A stretch of DNA of 64,000 bases from UBA8389 sp942493385 (GCA_942493385.1 OW818699.1:868001-932000), one strand, 5' to 3'; positions 8,351-16,809 are shown, numbered from the stretch's first letter. The notes: generated by a model not told the origin, from the sequence alone. Program-made: numbers and translations.

Positions 8351-9016
8351 TTAGTGCCAATCGATGGGTGTGAGCCCTTGATTCATCAGGTATTCGTTGG
8401 CTTGGCTGAAGTGGTGGTTTCCAAAAAAACCACGATGGGCGGATAAGGGAGAAGGGTGTACGGACTTTAACACCAGGTGCTTCTTCGCGTCAATGAACTC
8501 ACCTTTTTTTTGTGCGTAGGAACCCCAAAGCAAGAACACTAGGCCGGTGCGTTCTTCGGCGAGTTTATGAATGGCGGCGTCGGTAAAAGCTTCCCAACCT
8601 TTGTTCTGGTGGGAACCTGCCTGGTGGGCACGAACCGTAAGGGTGGCGTTGAGCAAAAGGACGCCTTGATTGGCCCAGCGTTCGAGATTGCCGTCTTTAA
8701 GGGGCTCAAAGCCTTCGTCCGCTCGGATTTCCTTGAAGATGTTTTGAAGGGATGGCGGAAACTTAATGTCCTCCTGAACCGAAAAGCAGAGTCCGTGGGC
8801 TTGGCCTGGTTCGTGGTAGGGGTCTTGCCCGAGGATGACCACGCGAACTTTGTCGAAAGGACAGTGATCGAAAGCATTGAAAATCAGCTTGCCTTCAGGG
8901 TAGACGGTCTGCTGTTTGTACTCCGTTTTGACGTATTCCGTCAACTTCAAAAAATAGTCTTTTTCAAACTCTTTTTCAAGCGCGGATTTCCATGTTTTTT
9001 CTATCTTTACGTCCAT
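8351..9016 (-). CDS. ung: uracil-DNA glycosylase
   Basis: A 221-residue family 1 uracil-DNA glycosylase that removes uracil from DNA at the start of base-excision repair. The water-activating motif GQDPYHEPGQAHGLCFSV and the DNA-intercalation motif HPSPLSAHRGFFG are both intact, and LLLNATLTV is also typical. I use the ATG at 9016 rather than the TTG two codons upstream. It is transcribed divergently from the DUF5715-like gene with a short shared upstream region. Confidence 0.97.
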   Translation of the reverse strand: MDVKIEKTWKSALEKEFEKDYFLKLTEYVKTEYKQQTVYPEGKLIFNAFDHCPFDKVRVVILGQDPYHEPGQAHGLCFSVQEDIKFPPSLQNIFKEIRADEGFEPLKDGNLERWANQGVLLLNATLTVRAHQAGSHQNKGWEAFTDAAIHKLAEERTGLVFLLWGSYAQKKGEFIDAKKHLVLKSVHPSPLSAHRGFFGNHHFSQANEYLMNQGLTPIDWH

Positions 9017-9074
9017 TACCAATCGTTTTGTGGTTCGCCAAGGGGTTCTGCAAATCTACATAAAACTTTTCTCC

Positions 9075-9833
9075 ATGCGAAACGGAACCCGCGCAGCACT
9101 TCTTTTTTTTGTACTTGGTTTTTGCACGTGTCTGGTTCTAGTAACCGTGGTCCGATCGTTGAAGCGAATGGACTTCAATTGGCCTTTAGAGAAGCCTAAG
9201 GCAGTCGTGAATGCGGTGTTCTATCCGGTCGGCGAGTGCCCTGAATGCAAGAAGATTTCCCATCAATTCTGGAAGGTTGACAAACTCAACGACGACAACG
9301 ACGCGCATCTGGAAGCCGCCAGAAGAATGGGGCATACGCCATTTGCAACCAATGCGGAGTTCGACCAAAAAAAGGCATTGCTCGTAAGCAGCCTTGTTTT
9401 TACGGAACTCAAAGATGGTGACTTTTTTGCTGTCAAGAAACTGACGCATTCCTATCCCTATTTGGTGCCCAGAGCCGTGGTCTTGCTCAATGAAATCGGA
9501 ACTCGGTTTGAAGCAAAGCTGGAACGCCTCGAGATTACGCCCTTCAAGATGCAGATCAGCTCGGTGCTGCGAACTCTTGAAGGTCAGAATGGGTTGGGTA
9601 AGCGCAACACGAATGCTGCTCCGCTTTCAGCCCACATGTATGGTACGACCTTTGACATTTCCTACAAAGAGTTTCTTCAACAAAGTGGTGAGATTGCAAA
9701 AGAAGGCTTCTGTCGGCACGATCTGATGCGGCATGTCTTGGCCGAGGTACTGACCGAAATGCGGACGGAAGGCCGTTGCAAGGTTGTGATAGAGCGGAAG
9801 CAGGCCTGCTTCCACATTACGGTCGCCAATTAA
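9075..9833 (+). CDS. membrane-anchored DUF5715-like protein with M15 peptidase-type motif
   Basis: A 252-residue protein with an N-terminal membrane anchor (about 7-27, LLFFVLGFCTCLVLVTVV). The C-terminal half carries SVLRTLEGQNGLGKRNTNAA and then SAHMYGTTFDIS (about 185-196), which matches the M15/LAS zinc-peptidase pattern SxHxxGxxxD, with a late His (ACFHITV, about 247) as candidate third ligand. LAS enzymes cut peptidoglycan peptides, so a periplasmic cell-wall role is likely but inferred. A CPEC pair at about 55-58 is unexplained. The ATG at 9075 places the hydrophobic anchor at the N-terminus; an upstream GTG at 9030 is less likely. Confidence 0.75.
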   Translation: MRNGTRAALLFFVLGFCTCLVLVTVVRSLKRMDFNWPLEKPKAVVNAVFYPVGECPECKKISHQFWKVDKLNDDNDAHLEAARRMGHTPFATNAEFDQKKALLVSSLVFTELKDGDFFAVKKLTHSYPYLVPRAVVLLNEIGTRFEAKLERLEITPFKMQISSVLRTLEGQNGLGKRNTNAAPLSAHMYGTTFDISYKEFLQQSGEIAKEGFCRHDLMRHVLAEVLTEMRTEGRCKVVIERKQACFHITVAN

Positions 9834-9979
9834 TCCTTAAATCGGGCAATGTTTTCTTGCTGACAAATTATGTTACATGGTTGGAGCATTTTTTTTAGGT
9901 TCGAAAGCCTATGTATCATCATTCAATCCTTGATTGGAATTTTTGGTCGAACTTCGCGTTCAACCTTAAACACCATCTT

Positions 9980-12559
9980 ATGAACGCAAAAAGACTTCTG
10001 CTGCATCTACTTTGTTTGATCTTGATTCCTATAAATGCGCATGCATTAGAGAACATTAAGGTCGGTACATCCACCCGAACCATGTTGGTCTATGCTCCGA
10101 AAAATCTTGGGCTTAAACGGCCGATGATCATCTCCTGTCATGGAATGAATCAAAATGCCGATTACCAAAAAAACGAGGCTAAATTTTCAAACATAGCCGA
10201 TACTGCAAAGTTTCTAGTTGTATTTCCAAACGGAATAGGTTCCAGCTGGGATATTTCCGGGAATTCGGACATCGATTTCATGACCACCATCATCGACACC
10301 ATGGTTAGTCGTTACAACATCGATCGAAATCGAGTTTATCTTTCCGGTTTTTCCATGGGTGGCATGTTCACCTATTGGGCAATGGGAAAGATTGCCGACA
10401 AGATTGCGGCTTTTGCACCCATCAGCGGCTACCTGTTGGGCGGTTCCAGTTTCACCAGTTCGCGACCTGTACCCATCATTCACACTCACGGTACGGCCGA
10501 CGATGTTGTTGCTTTTAGTGGTGTCGCAGCTTGTTTGGCTGGTTGGGTGAAGCGCAACAATTGTCCGACAACGGGGGTGGTCACTTCGCCCTATCCAGCC
10601 AGCATACCCAATTCCTCCTGTAAAAAAACGTATTGGGGTGTTGGTGACGAAGGTTCCGAGGTGGTTTTGATGGAGTTGGCCGGAAAAGGGCATTGGATTT
10701 CATCGGATTCCCTCAATGGCATCTATACCAGTCATGAAATCTGGAAATTCTGTAGAAGGTTCGCTCTCAACTTGGTAAATCCGGTTGTCAAAATAACATC
10801 GCCCAGTAGCAATGCTGCCTATACGACCTTTGATCCTGCTGGAACCATTGCCAAGGTTTCCCTTACCGCAACAGCTTCCGATCCGGACGGCTCCGTTGCA
10901 TCGGTGGCATTTTATGACGGAGCGACTTTGTTGTTCACGGACGCATCGGCTCCCTACACCTATGAAATGGCCAATGTGGCAGTTGGTACACATACCATAA
11001 AGGCAGTGGTTACCGACAACGAAGGTAAAACGGGTCAAACGATCCTGTCGTTCAAGGTTGTTGCTACACAAACTCTTATCACGCTTTCCAGTGATTTTAA
11101 CGCAGGAGGAATGCTGCCGTCCGGTTGGAAAACTTACGATGGAACAGAGCTGCGCACTGCTCCTTTAAACGGTCTGTCGTCGGGTTGCCGAATTCTTCAA
11201 TTGACGGGTTCGCCACGTGATTTTGATTATGGAATGTACATTCGGAACACCACTGGCGGCAAGAATGCCGGTTATGCTGCCTATGGTCTTGCTGGTGCTG
11301 GTGCCGAACTGATTTTGGCTCCTGGTATTTATGAACTGAAGTATGTTTTTGCGAATTGGAACAATGCCTCCTTGACCGAACTGACTTCTCAGGTGGAATC
11401 TGTGAGCAACGGCAGCATCGTTAGCTCGAGGACAACCAAGCCTGTCAACAACATCGGAAATGCGACTTCGAACAGTTTCAGCGGTTCAAAGAACAGTTCA
11501 TTGTGGTTTACTATAGCCGAAAGCGGTTCTTATGCGATTCGTTTTGTCACGGCAGATTTGACGATGGCTGATGTACTGTTTTCGACCATTCAATTGTCCA
11601 AGGTGACCAATGATCCGATGGCTGTGTATAAGTCTCAGTTGAATAAAGCGCTGGGCGTTGCCAAAACAACGTTGAAGGCTGCTTCCGACACGTTGTATGC
11701 TGGCGTACAATTCACCAATTTGAATAACATTTTCAACCAATACAATGAATGGTCATCCAGTAATTCTGCTGAATATGAATCGGCAGCACTGGCTCTTGAT
11801 AATGCTTCAAATGCTTTGTTGGCTTACAAACAAGCCAAAGATGCTACTGAATCACAAGTAGTTGTATTCAAAGATAATTTTAATGTTGCGGGCGCGAATT
11901 CCCTTCCTCGTGGATGGAGGACTTTTGACAGCAGCACGCAGCGCAGAGGCCACCTCACTCAATTGGCCAATGGTTGCCGAATTCTGCAATTCACAGGAAG
12001 CCAGCGTGATTTTGACTTCGGCCTATACATCCGTAACATCGCTGGAACCGCCAATATGGGTTTTGCCAAGTTTGGTGCGTTGAACAGCGACTCCATCTTG
12101 ATGTTGACGCCGGGTAAATACAAGCTGAGTTTTAAAGCCTGCAACTGGAATTTATCGGGTTTTGCTGCCATCACCGGAAAAGTGTGCAATCGTGCAGACA
12201 GTTCTGTCGTTGTGACTCAAACCTTCACCCCGACCACCAACATCGGCAACAACTTGGCCAACAGTTTCAGTGGTGCCACTTCGGTTCAACTCAACTTCAC
12301 TGTTGCCAGTACAGGTGCGTATGCCTTGGAATTCTATTCTGCCAATTCGGGTTGGGGGGATGCGATCATCTCTGACATATCCCTTATTAAAACAGTCTAT
12401 ACCGATGTGAATGTGCCAACCCGTTCTGCCAACCTCAAACAAGTCCGATACTACAATCTGAATGGTGTCGAATTGCAAAGACCAACAAAAGGGTTTGTCA
12501 TTCAACGTTCCGTCTACGAAGACGGTTCGGTTAAAGTCAGCAAGTACTTTTTGAAGTAG
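9980..12559 (+). CDS. secreted PHB depolymerase-type esterase with Ig-like and duplicated C-terminal modules
   Basis: An 859-residue secreted protein. After a signal peptide (about 1-23) comes an alpha/beta-hydrolase of the PHB-depolymerase/feruloyl and acetyl-xylan esterase group, with nucleophile motif GFSMGG, acid segment HGTADDVV and histidine segment GKGHWIS. A bacterial Ig-like domain follows (ITSPSSNAAYT... VTDNEGKTG). Then two related modules of about 165 residues each contain GCRILQLTGSPRDFDYGMYI and GCRILQFTGSQRDFDFGLYI respectively, probably carbohydrate-binding beta-sandwiches. The C-terminus (VRYYNLNGVELQRPTKG... KYFLK) resembles a type IX secretion/surface-sorting tail. It probably de-esterifies plant polysaccharide; the exact ester is unknown. 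The ATG at 9980 starts the signal peptide. Confidence 0.82.
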   Translation: MNAKRLLLHLLCLILIPINAHALENIKVGTSTRTMLVYAPKNLGLKRPMIISCHGMNQNADYQKNEAKFSNIADTAKFLVVFPNGIGSSWDISGNSDIDFMTTIIDTMVSRYNIDRNRVYLSGFSMGGMFTYWAMGKIADKIAAFAPISGYLLGGSSFTSSRPVPIIHTHGTADDVVAFSGVAACLAGWVKRNNCPTTGVVTSPYPASIPNSSCKKTYWGVGDEGSEVVLMELAGKGHWISSDSLNGIYTSHEIWKFCRRFALNLVNPVVKITSPSSNAAYTTFDPAGTIAKVSLTATASDPDGSVASVAFYDGATLLFTDASAPYTYEMANVAVGTHTIKAVVTDNEGKTGQTILSFKVVATQTLITLSSDFNAGGMLPSGWKTYDGTELRTAPLNGLSSGCRILQLTGSPRDFDYGMYIRNTTGGKNAGYAAYGLAGAGAELILAPGIYELKYVFANWNNASLTELTSQVESVSNGSIVSSRTTKPVNNIGNATSNSFSGSKNSSLWFTIAESGSYAIRFVTADLTMADVLFSTIQLSKVTNDPMAVYKSQLNKALGVAKTTLKAASDTLYAGVQFTNLNNIFNQYNEWSSSNSAEYESAALALDNASNALLAYKQAKDATESQVVVFKDNFNVAGANSLPRGWRTFDSSTQRRGHLTQLANGCRILQFTGSQRDFDFGLYIRNIAGTANMGFAKFGALNSDSILMLTPGKYKLSFKACNWNLSGFAAITGKVCNRADSSVVVTQTFTPTTNIGNNLANSFSGATSVQLNFTVASTGAYALEFYSANSGWGDAIISDISLIKTVYTDVNVPTRSANLKQVRYYNLNGVELQRPTKGFVIQRSVYEDGSVKVSKYFLK

Positions 12560-12570
12560 TTTTTAGAAAT

Positions 12571-12609
12571 AGAGAGAGGGTGCCACTTAAAAAATGGCAC
12601 CCTCTCTCT
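12571..12609. terminator. bidirectional intrinsic terminator between esterase and asnA
   Basis: A perfect 15-bp stem (12571-12585 with 12595-12609) around a 9-base loop. It sits between two convergent genes and can serve both strands. T-rich sequence follows only weakly. Confidence 0.8.
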
Positions 12610-12625
12610 TTGATTACGAAAAAGT

Positions 12626-13663
12626 CTAGATTAAAGTCATTCCGTGGTCCTGGCACTTTTTGCGCATATCCTCCGGCCAGATGCTGGCTTGGATTTCGCC
12701 GATGTGTGCTTTGCGGAGTAGGAACATGCAGAGTCTGGACTGGCCTATGCCGCCGCCGATGCTCAAAGGCAATTCGTCGTTGATGAGTTTCTTATGGAAG
12801 TAGAGTTCCTTGCGGTCTTCGGCACCAGTGATTTCAAGTTGTTTCAACAGCGCCTTTTTGTCTACGCGAATGCCCATGGACGAGAGCTCCAATGAGCTGC
12901 CGAGTACGCTGTTCCATACGAATAGGTCACCATTCAGGCCAAGGAAGCCGTCTTCGTTTTCAGTGGTCCAGTCATCATAGTCTGGGGCACGATCATCGTG
13001 CTTCACACCGTTGGAGAGTTTGCCACCGATTCCAATGATGAAAGCTGCACCATTTTCTTTGGTGAATTCGTTCTCGCGTTCTTTCGGGCTGAGGTTGGGG
13101 TATTTGCGAACCAGTTCTTCGGCATGCACAAAGGCAATTTCTTCGGGCAGGCTGGGACGGATTTCGGGAAACTGTTCAAATACGAGGTATTCGGTTTGGC
13201 GGATGGCGCCATAAATGCGTTTGACAACGGATTTCAGGAAGTCGATGGTGCGGTTTTCTGCCGTCATGACTTGTTCCCAGTCCCATTGGTCCACATACAA
13301 GGAGTGCAGGTTGCCCAGCTCTTCGTCTGCTCGAATGGCGTTCATATCCGTATAAATTCCGTAACTGGGTTCGATGCCGTATTCACCCAACATGAGGCGC
13401 TTCCATTTGGCCAACGAGTGAACGATTTCAGCTTTCTGGTCGTTCATGTCCTTGATGGGGAAACTCACCGGGCGTTCTTTGCCGGAAAGGTTGTCGTTGA
13501 TACCGGTTCCGCTTACTACGAAAAGGGGTGCGGTGACGCGACGAAGGCGAAGTTCGGATGAAAGACTTTGTTGAAAGAAATCTTTGATTTGTTTGATGCC
13601 TTGTTCGGTTTTTTTCAGGTCGATCAGGGCTTTATAACCTTTAGGAAGAATCAGATAGCTCAT
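12626..13663 (-). CDS. asnA: aspartate-ammonia ligase (asparagine synthetase A)
   Basis: A 345-residue AsnA, which makes asparagine from aspartate, ammonia and ATP. It is related to class II aminoacyl-tRNA synthetases. Recognisable segments are LVVDQWDWE-type LYVDQWDWEQVM, the aspartate/ATP region MLGEYGIEPSYGIYTDMNAIR, and the C-terminal GGGIGQSRLCMFLL. The ATG at 13663 matches the usual start (MSYLILPKGY); a longer in-frame reading adds a non-conserved AT-rich extension. A promoter motif lies 35 bases upstream, and the downstream stem-loop is shared with the esterase gene. Confidence 0.95.
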   Translation of the reverse strand: MSYLILPKGYKALIDLKKTEQGIKQIKDFFQQSLSSELRLRRVTAPLFVVSGTGINDNLSGKERPVSFPIKDMNDQKAEIVHSLAKWKRLMLGEYGIEPSYGIYTDMNAIRADEELGNLHSLYVDQWDWEQVMTAENRTIDFLKSVVKRIYGAIRQTEYLVFEQFPEIRPSLPEEIAFVHAEELVRKYPNLSPKERENEFTKENGAAFIIGIGGKLSNGVKHDDRAPDYDDWTTENEDGFLGLNGDLFVWNSVLGSSLELSSMGIRVDKKALLKQLEITGAEDRKELYFHKKLINDELPLSIGGGIGQSRLCMFLLRKAHIGEIQASIWPEDMRKKCQDHGMTLI

Positions 13664-13697
13664 GATAGTAATTTTGAGGTCCTTAAAATTGTGGAGA

Positions 13698-13705
13698 CAA
13701 ATATA
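13698..13705 (-). promoter_or_regulatory. -7 element for asnA
   Basis: The minus strand reads TATATTTG, an exact TAnnTTTG match 34 bases before the asnA ATG. This position supports the downstream start at 13663. Confidence 0.6.
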
Positions 13706-13871
13706 CTTGATTATTCTGACAATTTGGTAGGTTTTTGTGCAAAAATAGACCAAAGTTCGTGTTTATTACGTCCAAAGAAGTCGTAAATGATTGTTTTTGA
13801 CTTAAGCCTGCATCTTTCAATTCTGGAATTTTTATAAACCTCAAATCGTGCAGAAATATCGATTTTTATTG

Positions 13872-13879
13872 TACTTTTG
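13872..13879 (+). promoter_or_regulatory. -7 element for tRNA-Arg
   Basis: TACTTTTG is an exact TAnnTTTG match ending 10 bases before the tRNA, the spacing expected for a start just upstream of the mature 5' end. Confidence 0.65.
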
Positions 13880-13889
13880 TGGCCGTTTC

Positions 13890-13961
13890 GGTCCCGTAGT
13901 TCAATGGATAGAATAGTGGATTCCGGTTCCATCGATTGGAGTTCGAGTCTCCACGGGATCA
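13890..13961 (+). tRNA. tRNA-Arg (anticodon CCG)
   Basis: A 72-base cloverleaf without encoded CCA. The acceptor stem GGTCCCG pairs with CGGGATC (one G-U) and T8/A9 are present. The D stem is GTTC/GAAT. The anticodon stem GTGGA/TCCAT holds loop TTCCGGT with anticodon CCG, reading CGG (Arg). The T stem TGGAG/CTCCA holds loop TTCGAGT. The discriminator is A. A terminator follows directly. Confidence 0.95.
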
Positions 13962-13966
13962 CGACC

Positions 13967-14010
13967 AAAAAAGGCTAACAGCTCATCATGAGGCAGTTAG
14001 CCTTTTTCTT
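13967..14010 (+). terminator. intrinsic terminator after tRNA-Arg
   Basis: AAGGCTAAC pairs with GTTAGCCTT and a small inner hairpin CTCATCATGAG; a T-rich run follows. It ends the single-tRNA transcript. Confidence 0.8.
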
Positions 14011-14058
14011 TTCTGATTCTGTCCACCATCTGTCCGTCAGACTAAAAAGTTGTCTTGC

Positions 14059-14631
14059 TTAATTGCTTCGATTTTGATTTGGAACAACCTCCCTGAGCAA
14101 GTTGGTTTTATGTTCGATGTCGTAGACGATGGCTTCGACCGAAATGGTTGCCCCCGAAATTCCGTCGATGTTTTTTCCGGTAACCAGCTTTTTACTGCCA
14201 TCGTAGTGACGAAACTGTTTCAGCCAATTTTTGGAAGAGATTTCTTGACCGTGGGTGGCTTGGTAGTTGTACACTTTCACATCCTGAACTGTGTATGAGG
14301 AATCAAAGAGGATGTAGTAGTCGAAGTATTCAAATGTTTCACCAAAGGCATCGGCAATAGAGGGAACCTCGCAGCCGCCAGCCCGACAAGCATTGACGCG
14401 ACCGATGTAGACAAATTGGTTGTCTTTATTGGCTACGGTAAAATAGTTGCCCATTGGCACTTGACTCCTTGCATTGTCCGATAGGATCAGCTTATTAAGC
14501 TTGGTGGTGCTGGAGTCGGTTTTCTGCAATTCTTTCTTTAACGATGGGGGATAGAAATCCATGGATTGTTGTGCCGACAGTACAAGTATCAGAACCAACA
14601 GTGAAAAAAGAATCAGCGTATTTCTCAACAT
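14059..14631 (-). CDS. FMN-binding domain protein (probable flavinylated electron carrier)
   Basis: A 190-residue protein with an N-terminal hydrophobic segment (about 3-20) serving as signal or anchor, then an FMN_bind domain (about 85-180). NIDGISGATISVEA matches the flavinylation site [S/T]GAT of NqrC/RnfG-type domains, where the Thr carries FMN through a phosphoester bond. A Cys pair, ACRAGGCEVPS, is also present. In the family such domains sit outside the cytoplasmic membrane and pass electrons. The acceptor here is unknown. It is 11 bases downstream of the porin gene and is likely co-transcribed with it. No ApbE flavin transferase gene is in the window. Confidence 0.8.
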   Translation of the reverse strand: MLRNTLILFSLLVLILVLSAQQSMDFYPPSLKKELQKTDSSTTKLNKLILSDNARSQVPMGNYFTVANKDNQFVYIGRVNACRAGGCEVPSIADAFGETFEYFDYYILFDSSYTVQDVKVYNYQATHGQEISSKNWLKQFRHYDGSKKLVTGKNIDGISGATISVEAIVYDIEHKTNLLREVVPNQNRSN

Positions 14632-14642
14632 ATTGTTTTATT

Positions 14643-15845
14643 TTAAAACATCACCCCTATACCAACATTCCAAACTTTAGAAAATTTAGTGGCCGATTCT
14701 GCTTTGACAAATTGGAGATCGGTCTTGACGACGGCACCCTTGGCCAGTTTGCAGGTGAGTCCGGTCGTCAGGGCTTGGTTGTTGTACGCCTTGTTTTGAA
14801 CCAATGCTCCAGCAGTGGAGGCATGCGTATCGTACTGTTCGTAACGAACAAAGGGGGTCAACTCGGTTTGAATGTTTGTAAACGATCGCAGCACATTGTA
14901 TCCTGCTTCCACGTAGTAACCGGTCATGGAACTGCCTAAATCGTTTTGCGTACCACTAACGGCTGTAAAACGGTTGTACTGTTCTGTGTTGCTGATGCTG
15001 GCGTAGTAGTATTGACCTCTAAGCTGCAAACCTCCAAGTGTATAACGTGCGTCTGCTCCAATCATGCTGATGCCTACGACGGAGGAATCGGCCTTGGCCA
15101 ATGCTGCATTATCCGCTTTGGTTATACCATTATATATGGTACTCTGGGTTTTTCCGAAATAACCGGACAGGCCGACGTTTAGGTTTCGGATACCATAATA
15201 TTCCACCTTACCAGTGAAGTTTGGAGAACTGATAAACGATTCGGCACCTTTTTGCCTTCCGTTTCTGAAGCCGTTTTTTCCGGACAGATTGCCCTTGCCG
15301 TTGTAGCCGTTGAAACCATTGACCAGGTACGCTTGGTACTTTAAAGAGGCATCGATGCTGGTGCCGCTGAGCCCGAAACCAATTTCACGCCAAGTTGAGG
15401 GTGAAATTTTGCTGTCCACCAAAGGACGCTCCACTCCGTTGAAGGTGGTGGGTTCATGGTACTCATTCACGATGCCCATGGGGATAAGCAGCAAACCAGC
15501 CCTCAGGTTGATCAGGTTGTTGACCTTGTGTTGCAAAAAGGCCTGTTCAATGTACACTTCGCTCACATGTTCGAATTCGATTTCGGAAACAAACTGCGTT
15601 TTGGCATTGAAATTGTAACCGAACATTAAAACCATTCGGTGTACGTCAAGGGTGCCGTTGCTTCTGATGTCCTTGCTGAACGGTTGGTTATAATGTACTT
15701 CGCCGTATCCGCCAACGATCAGTTTCCCATTGGAGTCCAGGATTTTCTCCGAACTGTTTTTGTACTTATTCGTTCGTTCTGATTGTTGCGCCTGCACGCC
15801 GATAACTGATAACATGAAAATCACTAAACTTAGTAATTGTCTCAT
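14643..15845 (-). CDS. OprO/OprP-type outer-membrane porin
   Basis: A 400-residue beta-barrel protein of the phosphate-selective porin O/P group. A signal peptide (about 1-20, MRQLLSLVIFMLSVIGVQAQ) precedes a body of alternating beta strands such as VHRMVLMFGYNFNAKTQFVSEIEFEH and LINLRAGLLLIPMGIVNEYHEP, and the sequence ends in a barrel-like aromatic residue (VGIGVMF). Substrate specificity cannot be inferred. The ATG at 15845 starts the signal peptide and fits the promoter motif 27 bases upstream; a longer in-frame reading to 15902 would include the promoter. Pairing with the FMN-binding protein may mean a shared role at the cell envelope. Confidence 0.83.
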   Translation of the reverse strand: MRQLLSLVIFMLSVIGVQAQQSERTNKYKNSSEKILDSNGKLIVGGYGEVHYNQPFSKDIRSNGTLDVHRMVLMFGYNFNAKTQFVSEIEFEHVSEVYIEQAFLQHKVNNLINLRAGLLLIPMGIVNEYHEPTTFNGVERPLVDSKISPSTWREIGFGLSGTSIDASLKYQAYLVNGFNGYNGKGNLSGKNGFRNGRQKGAESFISSPNFTGKVEYYGIRNLNVGLSGYFGKTQSTIYNGITKADNAALAKADSSVVGISMIGADARYTLGGLQLRGQYYYASISNTEQYNRFTAVSGTQNDLGSSMTGYYVEAGYNVLRSFTNIQTELTPFVRYEQYDTHASTAGALVQNKAYNNQALTTGLTCKLAKGAVVKTDLQFVKAESATKFSKVWNVGIGVMF

Positions 15846-15871
15846 TTTCTTATGTGGATTGATTCTGTATG

Positions 15872-15879
15872 CAAAATTA
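15872..15879 (-). promoter_or_regulatory. -7 element for the porin/FMN-binding operon
   Basis: The minus strand reads TAATTTTG, an exact TAnnTTTG match 26 bases before the porin ATG. Confidence 0.6.
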
Positions 15880-16017
15880 CTTGGCAAACCCAAACTGTAC
15901 AATCGCCATATGTAGCGATTTTGGTAGCTGTAACTCCCAATTAATGCGTACTGAGTGAATCAAAATCCAAATAATTTGCCTAAACGAGATATCTACATAA
16001 AAAAGAGCGTACTCTAA

Positions 16018-16236
16018 TTATGGATTTTCACTAAAAGAAAAAACCTCATCAAGCGGTATGTTGAATACTCGGGCTATGCGAAAGGCAAGTTCCAGTGTTG
16101 GGGAGTATTTTCCGTTTTCGATAGCTACGATGGTTTGCCGTGTCACTCCTGTTTTATCAGCCAATTCCTGTTGGGTCAATTCGTCTGCTTGAAACCTCAA
16201 CTTTCGGATGTTGTTGTTTATGTTGCACTTGTTCAT
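16018..16236 (-). CDS. small XRE-family HTH transcriptional regulator
   Basis: A 72-residue protein made almost entirely of one Cro/CI-type helix-turn-helix: IRKLRFQADELTQQELADKTGVTRQTIVAIENGKYSPTLELAFRIARVF, with the recognition helix at about TRQTIVAIENG. This small stand-alone form often partners a multi-pass membrane protein. Here its ATG at 16236 is one base from the stop of the preceding membrane-protein gene, so the two are co-transcribed. It probably regulates that pair. The signal is unknown. Confidence 0.9.
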   Translation of the reverse strand: MNKCNINNNIRKLRFQADELTQQELADKTGVTRQTIVAIENGKYSPTLELAFRIARVFNIPLDEVFSFSENP

Positions 16237-16237
16237 G

Positions 16238-16684
16238 TTAAAAGCCTTTACGATAGTAATAAATCTTGGCGATTTCTGAAGTCGTGCTCGAAATGAATCC
16301 CGATGCAATCATCGTTAGGAACATCGCATAGGGTGGCATGCCAACAACCTGCGAAATCATCGACAATAAAAAGCCCATGATGAATATCCAGTGAGAAATC
16401 CGAATCGTTTTCAGCTCAATCAGCTTGTCGCGTTCATCAGACCGTGTATCCATGTCTTCGTTGGTGACAATTTTGTTGATGATGGCAAAAATGATGTGAA
16501 TGATGATTTCTGCCACAATGGTCACTGGTATTAAAAATAGAAACGCTTTTCCCCAGAATTTGAAGTCGTTTAAAAGGGCTGGATTTTCGACAATGTAATG
16601 GTTGTAAACATAGAGTGCGTAAAATCCAAAAATCAGTGTGGTACTGATGAGTGTTACAAATACTTGTTTTTCTTTGTTGTCCAT
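16238..16684 (-). CDS. small multi-pass membrane protein paired with the HTH regulator
   Basis: A 148-residue integral membrane protein with about four transmembrane segments (residues about 8-28, 45-70, 97-117 and 118-137). A charged loop MDTRSDERDKLIELK lies in the middle, reminiscent of the DUF2178/DUF3796-type proteins found next to small XRE regulators. The function is unknown. The gene is preceded by an unusually complete Shine-Dalgarno sequence and a -7 motif. Its low GC and this Firmicutes-like gene pairing suggest acquisition by transfer, which is an inference. Confidence 0.75.
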   Translation of the reverse strand: MDNKEKQVFVTLISTTLIFGFYALYVYNHYIVENPALLNDFKFWGKAFLFLIPVTIVAEIIIHIIFAIINKIVTNEDMDTRSDERDKLIELKTIRISHWIFIMGFLLSMISQVVGMPPYAMFLTMIASGFISSTTSEIAKIYYYRKGF

Positions 16685-16687
16685 AAT

Positions 16688-16697
16688 TACCTCCTTT
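16688..16697 (-). promoter_or_regulatory. strong Shine-Dalgarno sequence
   Basis: The minus strand reads AAAGGAGGT ending about five bases before the ATG at 16684. This is a near-perfect anti-16S match and is unusual here, because most genes in the window lack one. Confidence 0.75.
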
Positions 16698-16726
16698 GTT
16701 TTTAGTTAAGTATAATAAAATCGACA

Positions 16727-16734
16727 CAAAGATA
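16727..16734 (-). promoter_or_regulatory. -7 element for the membrane-protein/HTH pair
   Basis: The minus strand reads TATCTTTG, an exact TAnnTTTG match 42 bases before the ATG. The pair therefore carries a Bacteroidota-type promoter. Confidence 0.55.
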
Positions 16735-16809
16735 AAAATAATATACACGATGTCAAATATAATAGACATTACATGCTGTATATTAACACATATTAAGAGT
16801 TTGGAAAAA

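Noticed and set aside
13664..13753. N-terminal extension of asnA
   Set aside because: The upstream in-frame codons are AT-rich, not typical of AsnA, and would include the -7 promoter element.
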